Positions 8,247 through 15,485 of a stretch of DNA of 64,000 bases are shown here, one piece after another (position 1 is the first letter of the stretch; every line of letters starts with the position of its first letter). The DNA is taken from contig CAXBAF010000010.1 of the NCBI GenBank assembly GCA_963973795.1, positions 50,642 through 114,641 of the forward strand. The letters are read 5' to 3'. Position numbers and translations under genes: made by a program. Below the pieces are notes generated by a model. That model searched no databases. It worked only from the letters and a program-made list of their open reading frames with translations, and was not told the origin of the DNA. The stretch comes from UBA1926 sp002337215 (GTDB lineage Bacteria; Planctomycetota; Phycisphaerae; Phycisphaerales; UBA1924).

Positions 8247-8657
8247 GGTGTCACTCCTGAGTCAACGGCCGAATCGCATCGGACACAACGCCTCCGACGC
8301 CGATTTGGATGCTAGCGCCCTTGCCGATCGACCCGGAACCACAGAACCGACTCCCGAACACGAACACACCAAAACAGGGCGGAGGCGATGTGTTTGTTCG
8401 TATTACGATCGTGCGACCATGGACAAACAAATGTTAAACTGGGCAATTCTCACCGGTTTTGTGAAGATTTGTTGAGTCCGAAAGCCTCAAAAACCCTATA
8501 TTGTACTAGATCTCTCTCTCCTCCAGCGGGGCGCTGTCAAGCATGGCGCCTCGCTTTTTTTCTGCGCCCAGATTGCACGTTCCTCTGCGCCGTGTCGTAA
8601 CAGGCCCGATCCGGGGCTGTACCCTGCTCCGCCGAAGTACAAAGGGGAACAAATCCC
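8247..8657. other. Intergenic region upstream of the epimerase, AT-rich patch with a leader terminator
   Basis: No credible gene in 411 bases. It contains an AT-rich stretch (8390-8520) with partly palindromic ACGAACA/TGTTCGT arms near 8358-8402, a TTGAG/CTCAA hairpin at 8472-8490, a possible -10 TATATT at 8497, and a terminator-like hairpin at 8525-8561. This may be a promoter plus a short leader or small RNA ahead of the gene at 8658. Confidence 0.4.
8525..8561 (+). terminator. Terminator-like hairpin in the epimerase leader
   Basis: Arms AGCGGGGCGCT and GGCGCCTCGCT (with G-T pairs) followed by seven T. It lies 97 bases upstream of the 8658 start with no gene before it on this strand, so it could end a small RNA or act as an attenuator. 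Confidence 0.6.
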
Positions 8658-9644
8658 GTGCAGAATGAACGCATCATCGTCACCGGGTCCGCCGGCTTCA
8701 TCGGGTCTCATCTCGCCCGGTCGCTCGTCACCCGGGGTGCCGCCATCCTCGGAGTCGATAATCTCGATCCGTTCTACGACCCTGCGATCAAGCGGGCCAA
8801 TCAGGCCGCCACCCGCGACGCCGCCGAGGCCTCGACGGGCTCGTACGACTTCGCCGAGACCGACATCGCCGAGCCCGGCGCGTTCACCGCCGCCGCTGCG
8901 CAGTTCCGGCCCACCGGCGTCATCCACCTCGCCGCCAAGGCGGGCGTCCGCCCCAGCATCGAGGACCCCGCGGGCTACACCCGCGCCAATGTCGTCGCGA
9001 CCAGCGAGGTGCTCAACGCCGCGCACCAACTCGGCTGCTCCCGCGTCGTCATGGCGTCATCAAGCTCGGTCTATGGCAACAGCTCGACCGTCCCCTTCAG
9101 CGAGAACGACACCTGCGTCGAGCCCATCAGCCCGTACGCCGCCACCAAGCGCGCCTGCGAGCTCCTCGCCCACACCCACCACCATCTCACGCAGCAGCCC
9201 GTCTCCTGCCTCCGCTTCTTCACGGTGTTCGGCCCGCGGCAGCGCCCCGATCTCGCGATCGCCAAGTTCATGCGCATCATCGATACCGGCGAGACCCTGA
9301 AGATGTTCGGCGACGGCTCGACCAGCCGGGACTACACCTTCATCGACGACATCCTCACCGGCATCACCGCCGCCTACGAGCGCACGCCCGACTTCGGCTT
9401 CCGCATCTGGAATCTGGGCTCCGACCGCCCGACCCGCCTCGACGACATGATCAACGCGATCGCCGAGGTCGTGGGCAAGCCCGCGAACATCGAGCAGACC
9501 GGCATGCAGCCGGGCGATGTGGACCGCACCTGGGCCGACCTGAGCCGGGCGCGCGACGAACTCGGCTACGCGCCCTCGACACCCTTCGCCGAGGGGCTGC
9601 AGGCCCAGTGGGACGCCGCGAAGCGGACCGCGACCGGCGTCTGA
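8658..9644 (+). CDS. NAD-dependent nucleotide-sugar epimerase (UDP-glucuronate 4-epimerase-like)
   Basis: 328 residues of the extended SDR type. Cofactor motif VTGSAGFIGSHLARSL; VDNLDPFYDPAIKRAN after it is typical of UDP-glucuronate epimerases; HLAAKAGVRPSIEDP, catalytic S and YxxxK region ASSSSVYGNSS and SPYAATKRACELL; FFTVFGPRQRPDLA. It makes a sugar nucleotide, probably UDP-galacturonate, for cell-surface glycans. Start is GTG at 8658 (MQNERIIVTG); GGGGA lies ten bases upstream. The neighbouring glycosyltransferase is convergent (13 bases apart), so they are not one operon. Confidence 0.88.
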   Translation: MQNERIIVTGSAGFIGSHLARSLVTRGAAILGVDNLDPFYDPAIKRANQAATRDAAEASTGSYDFAETDIAEPGAFTAAAAQFRPTGVIHLAAKAGVRPSIEDPAGYTRANVVATSEVLNAAHQLGCSRVVMASSSSVYGNSSTVPFSENDTCVEPISPYAATKRACELLAHTHHHLTQQPVSCLRFFTVFGPRQRPDLAIAKFMRIIDTGETLKMFGDGSTSRDYTFIDDILTGITAAYERTPDFGFRIWNLGSDRPTRLDDMINAIAEVVGKPANIEQTGMQPGDVDRTWADLSRARDELGYAPSTPFAEGLQAQWDAAKRTATGV

Positions 9645-9657
9645 TCCGGCCGCCCGC

Positions 9658-10818
9658 TCAGCCTCGATACTTCTCGTAGAGTTCGATCGATCTCGCCGCG
9701 ATCGAGGGCCAGGTGAACCGATCGAGAATCATCTCTCGCCCCCGTGCGCCCATCGCCCGACCCGCCTCGGGGTCCGACAGCACGCGGTCGAGCCCCGCCG
9801 CGACGTTCTTGGTCGACAGCGGCGAAACCACGCCCACGCCCGCCTCAGCGACCTCCGGGAAGTTGCACTCCTCGGTGATCACGACGGGTGTGCCGCAGGC
9901 GAGCGCTTCGCAGATCGCGATGCTGAACCCCTCCTGCCGGCTGGGCAGGCAGAAGCACGACGCGTCGACCAGCGCCGCGAGCTTCTCACGCCCGTACATC
10001 GGGCCCGTCAGGTGCACCCGGCTCTCGAGCCCCGCCTCGCGGATCGACGTCTCGAACGACGCCTGCGCCCCGTCGTCGGGGCCTATGACGACAAGGTGGG
10101 ACTCCGGATGTTTCGGCGCGACCGCCTCGAACGCGCCCGCGAGATGATCGAGCCCCTTCTTGAAGTGCAGCCTGCTGATGAACACGACGTACGGGGACTC
10201 CCCCACCGCCGGAAAATCGGCGCGGAACGAACCGGGGCCCGGCAGTTCGTCGTACTCCTCGCGGAACACACCGTTGTTGAGGACCTCCGAGGGGCACCCG
10301 AACCCCATCGCATCGACACACGCCGCCTCGTGCTCGTTGAGCGCGTGGATGAACGCGCAGCCCCGCAGCGTGGGCCCGCTGATGAGCGCCATATGAATCT
10401 TCTTTTTCAGCCTGCTCTGCGACATCGACCAGTGGTCGAGCATCCCGTGGGGGCACAGCGTGTAGGGCACGCCCCGCGCCCGCAGGCCCTTGGCCGCCCC
10501 GTGGGGGAGCGAGCCCCAGACCGCGTGCAGGTGCGCGAAATCGAAGCCGGAACCGTGGGCGCGGGCCCACGCCGCCGCTGGGGAACCGAGCACGCGATCG
10601 CCCAGCCCGCCCCCCGCCGTCGTCTCGATCCGGATCGACGACGCGTTCGGGAGCGACTCGATCGACTCGGCGATCGCCGCCTTCCGCGCGGGCTCGTCCC
10701 GGGTCAGCACCGTGACCTCGTGCCCCAGGCCGATCTGAGCGCCGGCCAGGCGCGTGACCACCTGCGGCGGGCCGCCGCGTGCGGGATCCAATGAATCGAC
10801 AACATGCAGCACTCGCAT
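9658..10818 (-). CDS. GT4-type glycosyltransferase (paralog of 12151-13314)
   Basis: 386 residues. N-terminal domain with GGPPQVVTRLAGAQIGLGHEVTVLTRDEP and YTLCPHGMLDHWS; C-terminal GT-B domain with VVFISRLHFKKGLDHLAGAFE, VHLTGPMYGREKLAAL, PSRQEGFSIAICEALACGTPVVI (the E-x7-E region). It adds a sugar from a nucleotide donor to a lipid-linked or polymer acceptor. It is clearly homologous along its length to the gene at 12151. Its start is 17 bases from that of the divergent epimerase, with little room for both promoters; a TAGTAT lies eight to thirteen bases before the start codon. Confidence 0.9.
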   Translation of the reverse strand: MRVLHVVDSLDPARGGPPQVVTRLAGAQIGLGHEVTVLTRDEPARKAAIAESIESLPNASSIRIETTAGGGLGDRVLGSPAAAWARAHGSGFDFAHLHAVWGSLPHGAAKGLRARGVPYTLCPHGMLDHWSMSQSRLKKKIHMALISGPTLRGCAFIHALNEHEAACVDAMGFGCPSEVLNNGVFREEYDELPGPGSFRADFPAVGESPYVVFISRLHFKKGLDHLAGAFEAVAPKHPESHLVVIGPDDGAQASFETSIREAGLESRVHLTGPMYGREKLAALVDASCFCLPSRQEGFSIAICEALACGTPVVITEECNFPEVAEAGVGVVSPLSTKNVAAGLDRVLSDPEAGRAMGARGREMILDRFTWPSIAARSIELYEKYRG

Positions 10819-10835
10819 CCGCCGATACTACGACC

Positions 10836-11813
10836 ATGACACCAACGCCGCCCGACAGCACGCACGAGCATTTCCGCGGCACACGCTGCCTGGTCACCGG
10901 GGGCGCCGGCTTCATCGGCTCGCACCTCGCGCGCACGCTCGCGTCCGCCGGCGCGGAGGTCCGCGTCCTCGACGACCTCTCATCGGGCGATCCGAGCAAT
11001 CTCGACGGCATCGACGCCAGCCTCACCCGCGCCTCGATCCTCGACGCCGCCGCGCTCAAGGACGCGACCCAGAGCTGCGACTTTGTCTTCCACCACGCGG
11101 CGATGGTGAGCGTCCCCGAGAGTGTGGGCGACCCGGAAGGCTGCCTGCGCATCAACATCGTCGGAACACAGCGCGTCCTCGAGGCCGCGAAGGACGCCGG
11201 CGTGCGCCGCGTGACCATCGCCTCGTCCGCCGCCGTCTACGGCGACGAGCCCAGCCTGCCCAGCAAAGAGACCGATCCGACCGACTGCCGCTCCCCCTAC
11301 GCCGCCGGCAAGGCCTCCGGAGAAACGCTCGCCAGCGCCTTCAGCCACTGCTACGGGCTCTCCACCGTCAGTCTCCGCTACTTCAACATCTTCGGCCCGC
11401 GCCAGGACCCCACATCCCCCTACGCCGCCGTCATCTCCGCCTTCGCCGACCGGCTCATCCGGGGCGTGCAACCCACCATCAACGGGGACGGCTCGCAGAC
11501 CCGCGACTTCACCCCCGTTGACAACGTCGTCCACGCCAACCTGCTCGCCGCCTCCCACAAAGGCGACCACAAGGGCACCGTCTGCAACATCGGGACGGGC
11601 CGGAGCATCAGCCTGCTCGACCTGCTCGACGCGATGGGCTCGGCCCTCGGGGTCGATGTTGACCCCGCGTTCGGCCCGCCCCGCCCCGGCGATGTCATGC
11701 ACTCCCGGGCCGACATCACAAAGGCCGCGTCGGCGATCGGGTACACACCCATCAAGTCGTTCGAGGACGGCATCGCCGAGACGCTCGCGTGGGCGAAACA
11801 AGCCGCGATTTGA
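10836..11813 (+). CDS. NAD-dependent nucleotide-sugar epimerase/dehydratase
   Basis: 325 residues, extended SDR. RCLVTGGAGFIGSHLARTLASAGAEVRVLDDLSSG is the NAD site; HHAAMVSVPESVGDPEGC, IASSAAVYGDEPSLPSKE and SPYAAGKASGE give catalytic Ser and Tyr-x3-Lys; RYFNIFGPRQDPTSPYAAVIS follows, as in UDP-glucose or UDP-GlcNAc 4-epimerases. I chose the ATG at 10836 because the domain starts soon after and it clears the divergent glycosyltransferase; an in-frame ATG at 10779 would overlap that gene by 40 bases. Neither has a clear Shine-Dalgarno. Product is likely UDP-Gal or UDP-GalNAc. Confidence 0.88.
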   Translation: MTPTPPDSTHEHFRGTRCLVTGGAGFIGSHLARTLASAGAEVRVLDDLSSGDPSNLDGIDASLTRASILDAAALKDATQSCDFVFHHAAMVSVPESVGDPEGCLRINIVGTQRVLEAAKDAGVRRVTIASSAAVYGDEPSLPSKETDPTDCRSPYAAGKASGETLASAFSHCYGLSTVSLRYFNIFGPRQDPTSPYAAVISAFADRLIRGVQPTINGDGSQTRDFTPVDNVVHANLLAASHKGDHKGTVCNIGTGRSISLLDLLDAMGSALGVDVDPAFGPPRPGDVMHSRADITKAASAIGYTPIKSFEDGIAETLAWAKQAAI

Positions 11814-11900
11814 GCGGTGTTGCGACCAGAAAACCGAACGATCCCGATCGGGTGCCACCGCCGTCTCGACCGTGGGGCATACCACCAATCAAGGCACATC

Positions 11901-11986
11901 GGGTGCCATGGAGACACCGCGGAGCGGTGTCTCCATGTCCTCGACGGTCCCGTCATGGAGAAGGCTGCGCCGTCTCCATGGCACCC
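11901..11986. repeat. 86-base palindromic element, copy A
   Basis: Perfect 15-base terminal inverted repeats (GGGTGCCATGGAGAC ... GTCTCCATGGCACCC). Inside are a hairpin ATGGAGACACCGC/GCGGTGTCTCCAT and a second CATGGAGA/TCTCCATG arm, so it can fold as a multi-branched structure. Copy B of exactly the same length at 30806-30891 has identical arms but a different 20-base centre. Confidence 0.85.
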
Positions 11987-12020
11987 GTGTCTCTTTCAGA
12001 ACGCCGAACGCGTCTCTCGC

Positions 12021-12045
12021 GTGCCACGGCCGTCTCGGCCGTGCC
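12021..12045. repeat. CACGGCCG palindromic repeat (single arm)
   Basis: GTGCCACGGCCGTCTCGG CCGTGCC; same family as the 25-base arms at 33956-34029. Confidence 0.6.
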
Positions 12046-12150
12046 GAACGCCGACCACCCAACGCACCGCGAGGATGGCCGCGGCACATAGACACCCCAT
12101 GGCACCGAGACCGCGTGCCACTGACCTGGCCGCAGGTCAGTGCGATCCGC

Positions 12151-13314
12151 CTACCGCGCCCCGTGCTGTTGGTACAGGTCCACGCACCGCTGCGCCACCG
12201 CAGGCCAGGTAAACCGCTCGAAGACCATCGCCCGCCCCGCGTCCCCCATCGCGCGCGCACGATCAGGATCGCCCAGCATCGCACCCAGCGCGTCCCCAAT
12301 CGCCGAGGAATCGCGGGGCACGACCACCCCCGCGCCGCCGTCAACGACCTCGTCGAAGTGGCACTCGGGGCTGATGACGACCGGCGTCCCGCACGCGAGC
12401 GCCTCGCAGATCGCGACGCTGAACCCCTCGTGCTCGCTGGGCAGGCCGTAGCAGACCGCGCCGGCGAGGGCCGCGAGTTTCTCACGCCCGTAGACCGCCC
12501 CGGTGAACACGACGCGGTCCGCGACGCCACCCTCCCGCGCGGCCGACTCGACCCCCGCCCGCGCCCCCGCGTCGGGACCGACGAGCACGAGCCTCGCGTC
12601 GGGGTGAGCCCCCGCGATCCGCCCGAACCCGCGAGCGAGGAGGTCGAGACCCTTCCCGGGGTGGAGGCGACCAAGAAAAACCACGTAGGACCGATCGCCG
12701 ATCTCGGGATGGGCGGCGCGGAACTCCTCGGGATCGGGAACCGATTCGTATTCGGCGGGCTGCACCCCGTTGCCGATCACCTCGATCGGCCTCCCGAACC
12801 CGAACGACTCCACGCACTCGCGCTCGTAGCTGCTCAGCGCGTGGATGAACGCGGCGGACCGCATCGTGCGCCGGCTCGCGATCGCGAGATGGAGCGCCTT
12901 CTTCGCCCGCTTCTGCGCCATCGACCACTCATCGAGCATCCCGTGGGGGCACAGCGTGTACGGGACGCGCGCACGCTGCAGCCCGCGCGCCGCCCCGTGC
13001 GGGATGGGCGACCACATCGAGTGGAGGTGGGCAAAATCGAACTCGTGCGCACGCTCGGCCACCCACGCCCGCGCCGATCGGTTCGCGAACCGATCCAGCG
13101 CACTGCCCGCGCCGACACCTGCGATCGTGACCTTGTCCGAATCCGGGATCCCCGCCATGGATTCGCGGATCGCCTCCGCCCTGCCCGGCTCGTCCCGCGT
13201 CAGGATCGTGACGTCGTGCCCCAGCCCCGCCTGGGCCGAGGCGAGCGCCTTGGGCACCGCCGGGGTGCCACCGTGCGCGGGGTCGAGGGATTCGGAGACG
13301 TGCAGGATCCGCAT
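12151..13314 (-). CDS. GT4-type glycosyltransferase (paralog of 9658-10818)
   Basis: 387 residues: HGGTPAVPKALASAQAGLGHDVTILTRDEPGR, FDFAHLHSMWSPIPHGAARG, YTLCPHGMLDEWS, then the C-terminal GT-B domain VVFLGRLHPGKGLDLLARGF, VFTGAVYGREKLAALAG, PSEHEGFSVAICEALACGTPVVI. Nearly colinear with the gene at 9658 and surely a duplicate that has diverged. The start MRILHVSESLD is chosen by alignment with that paralog; the open frame continues upstream antisense to the next gene and that part is rejected. Divergent from the glycosyltransferase at 13405. Confidence 0.9.
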   Translation of the reverse strand: MRILHVSESLDPAHGGTPAVPKALASAQAGLGHDVTILTRDEPGRAEAIRESMAGIPDSDKVTIAGVGAGSALDRFANRSARAWVAERAHEFDFAHLHSMWSPIPHGAARGLQRARVPYTLCPHGMLDEWSMAQKRAKKALHLAIASRRTMRSAAFIHALSSYERECVESFGFGRPIEVIGNGVQPAEYESVPDPEEFRAAHPEIGDRSYVVFLGRLHPGKGLDLLARGFGRIAGAHPDARLVLVGPDAGARAGVESAAREGGVADRVVFTGAVYGREKLAALAGAVCYGLPSEHEGFSVAICEALACGTPVVISPECHFDEVVDGGAGVVVPRDSSAIGDALGAMLGDPDRARAMGDAGRAMVFERFTWPAVAQRCVDLYQQHGAR

Positions 13315-13404
13315 GATCGCATGGTAAACAGACCGGCTCCGGCTGGACGCGGGTGTGCGCCCGGGCCGATACCATCGCGTGCGTTTCTTTTTTCGGAGCC
13401 CGCC

Positions 13405-14562
13405 GTGCCTATCCGCGTCTCGATCATCCAGCCCGCTCTGCCCGCGTACCGGGTGCCGGTGTTCCGTGAACTCGCGACGCGCGCGGGCCTCGACTGCACG
13501 CTCTGCTTCGCCGAGCAGCCGAATCTGACCAACGCGGAGCCCGACGGATTCAGGGCCGAGCCGATCGGGCAGCGCACGATCCGGATCAAGGGCCAGTCGG
13601 TCATCGTGCAGCCCGCGCTGTGGAAGCTCGCGTCGCGTGCGCGCAGCGATGTGCTCCTCGCCCCCTGGAACACCCGCCTGATCCTTCTGGGCCCCGCGCT
13701 CGCCCGCGCCCGCCGGAAGGGCGTGGGCACGGTTGTCTGGGGGCACGGGTTCAGCAAGCGCGAGAGCCCGCGCCGGCTGAAGATGCGCGACGCGATGGCG
13801 TGCAAGGCCGACGCCGCCGTCTTCTACAACAACGCCGGCGCCGACGCGTTCCGTGCGCGCAACCCCGATTACCTCGCGAAGGGGGGCGGCGTCTTCGTCG
13901 CCATCAACAGTCTCAATCAGGAAGAGATCCAGGCGGCCCGCGAGGACTGGCTGGGTCGGCCCGACGATCTCGCGGCGTTCAGGGCCGAGCAGGGCCTCCC
14001 GGAAAACGGCCCGGTCGCGGTCTTCGTGAGCAGGCTCCTCGAAGAGAACCGCGTCGATCTCCTGCTCGAGGCGACCGCGAAGATCCCCGAACTCACGACC
14101 GTCGTCATCGGCAAGGGCCCCGACAGAGAACGGCTCGAGGGCATCGCCCAGCGGCTCGGCATCGCCGACCGCGTGAAGTTCCCGGGCCCGGTCTACGGCG
14201 AACCGAAGATCGCCCCGTGGTACCTGTCCTCGCAGGTCTTCGTCTACCCGGTCAACATCGGGCTCAGCGCGATGCACGCGCTGGGGTACGGCGTCCCGAT
14301 CGTCACCAGCGACGATATCGCGAGTCATAACCCCGAGATCGAGGCCGTCGAGGACGGGGTCAACGCGATGCTCTACAAGGACGGCGATGTGGACGCGATG
14401 GCGGGCGCGATCCGTGCGCTCACAAGCGACCGCGAGAAACAACAAGCCTTCTCCGACGCCGCCCGGCGGACCGTCACCGAGCGGTTCAACGTGCCCAAAA
14501 TGGTCGACGGGCTCGAGGCCGCGGTCCGGCACGCGCACGAGCGCGCACAGTCCAGAGCGTAA
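13405..14562 (+). CDS. Glycosyltransferase, GT4-like
   Basis: 385 residues starting GTG (VPIRVSIIQPALPAYRVPVFREL); TCGGAG lies nearby upstream. N-terminal half RKGVGTVVWGHGFSKRESPRRLKMRDAMACKADAAVFYNN; C-terminal GT-B half VAVFVSRLLEENRVDLLLEATAKIPELTTVVIGKGPDRERLEG, VKFPGPVYGEPKIAPWY, VYPVNIGLSAMHALGYGVPIVTSDDIASHNPEIEAV. The last segment replaces the usual EGFxxxxxEA motif by GLSAMHALGYG, as in a subgroup of these enzymes. Transfers a sugar to an unknown acceptor, probably in surface polysaccharide synthesis. Confidence 0.85.
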   Translation: MPIRVSIIQPALPAYRVPVFRELATRAGLDCTLCFAEQPNLTNAEPDGFRAEPIGQRTIRIKGQSVIVQPALWKLASRARSDVLLAPWNTRLILLGPALARARRKGVGTVVWGHGFSKRESPRRLKMRDAMACKADAAVFYNNAGADAFRARNPDYLAKGGGVFVAINSLNQEEIQAAREDWLGRPDDLAAFRAEQGLPENGPVAVFVSRLLEENRVDLLLEATAKIPELTTVVIGKGPDRERLEGIAQRLGIADRVKFPGPVYGEPKIAPWYLSSQVFVYPVNIGLSAMHALGYGVPIVTSDDIASHNPEIEAVEDGVNAMLYKDGDVDAMAGAIRALTSDREKQQAFSDAARRTVTERFNVPKMVDGLEAAVRHAHERAQSRA

Positions 14563-14565
14563 CGC

Positions 14566-15423
14566 TCAGCTCCCCTGCAGGCCCTGCGCCTCGCGCTGCA
14601 TCTCGGTGACCTTCAGCACGATCATGTACTCGTACATCGCCTGCAGACGGCAGTAGGTGAACCCCGCACGGCCGTCCATGAAGCCGCGCCCGACCAGGTA
14701 CATGTAGATGAACTTCAGAGTGGGGCGGAAGGGCATGCGGAACGAGATGTTCTTGAGCTCGAGCCGGCGGGTGTTGCGATCACCGGAGAACAGATTGCCG
14801 AGCCGGACAGGATTGTCGGCGAGCGCTTTGATGGTCTCCTGCGCCTCGTAGGTCGAATACCGGTTGTGGCGCTCGATCCACTCGCGGAGGCCCTTGCTGA
14901 AGTTGTAGTGGATGAAGTGCTCTCGGAGGTACCCGATCTCGCCGTCCACGGTCGGCGCGGGGTTGGCGAGCCGCGCGAACCGGATGTGGGGCGGCTGGAA
15001 AAACCGCATGATGTTGCCGGGGGGCATCGCGTGCCTGAGCCACGTCCCGCGGAAGTAGTTCTTCCGGCCGCAGTAGTAGGCGACCGGGTCGGCCTTGTCC
15101 CTTGACTTTGCGCCCGATTCCCAGGCGTCCGCGATCGCCTCGACCTCGGCCCGCAGTTCGGGGGTCATCCGCTCGTCGGCGTCGAGATAGAACACCCAGC
15201 GGTGCTTGAACTCGATGTTCTCCATCGCCCAGTTCTGGTGCGGCCCACGCCCGTCGAAGGGGCGCTCGAACCACCGCGCGCCCGCGGCCTCGGCGACGGC
15301 ACGGGTGTTGTCGGTGCTCATGGAATCGAGCACGACGATGTCGTCGGCGAACGAAACCGAGTCGAGCAGCCCCGGGAGGTTGGCCTCCTCGTTGAGCGTC
15401 TGGATGAAGATCGAAACGGGCAT
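14566..15423 (-). CDS. Family 2 glycosyltransferase
   Basis: 285 residues. GT-A fold: MPVSIFIQTLNEEANLPGLLDSV, DDIVVLDSMSTDNTRAVAEAAGARWFERPFDGRGPHQNWAM, VFYLDADERMTPELRAEVEAI (DxD-like DAD), similar to WaaE/KdtX-type enzymes that glycosylate lipid A core or related lipids. C-terminal part RAGFTYCRLQAMYEYMIVLK is amphipathic and may bind the membrane. The ATG at 15423 is preceded by TATATT eight to thirteen bases before and no Shine-Dalgarno, suggesting a leaderless message; an ATG at 15444 would add seven residues. Convergent with the gene at 13405, three bases apart. Confidence 0.88.
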   Translation of the reverse strand: MPVSIFIQTLNEEANLPGLLDSVSFADDIVVLDSMSTDNTRAVAEAAGARWFERPFDGRGPHQNWAMENIEFKHRWVFYLDADERMTPELRAEVEAIADAWESGAKSRDKADPVAYYCGRKNYFRGTWLRHAMPPGNIMRFFQPPHIRFARLANPAPTVDGEIGYLREHFIHYNFSKGLREWIERHNRYSTYEAQETIKALADNPVRLGNLFSGDRNTRRLELKNISFRMPFRPTLKFIYMYLVGRGFMDGRAGFTYCRLQAMYEYMIVLKVTEMQREAQGLQGS

Positions 15424-15485
15424 CGGGGGCAATATAGCCGGCACCGCGGCGTGCTGTCGGTCACGCGAACGATCGCGGCGCGCGA

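Larger units (their letters stand above)
11814..12150. repeat. Intergenic region made of dispersed palindromic repeats
   Basis: 337 bases between two convergent genes and without a gene. It contains an 86-base palindromic element (11901-11986), a CACGGCCGTCTCGGCCGTG palindrome around 12021-12045, and a degenerate version near 11849-11880. Open frames here on both strands are repeat sequence only. Confidence 0.7.

Noticed and set aside
11901..12674. Short proteins from repeat regions (MPWRRRSLLH..., GCHGDTAERC...)
   Set aside because: They are translations of the palindromic repeat, appear on both strands and have no start signals.
12151..14538. A 795-residue fusion of a glycosyltransferase with an upstream domain
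   Set aside because: The upstream half is antisense to the real GT4 gene at 13405; the paralog at 9658 shows where the protein starts.
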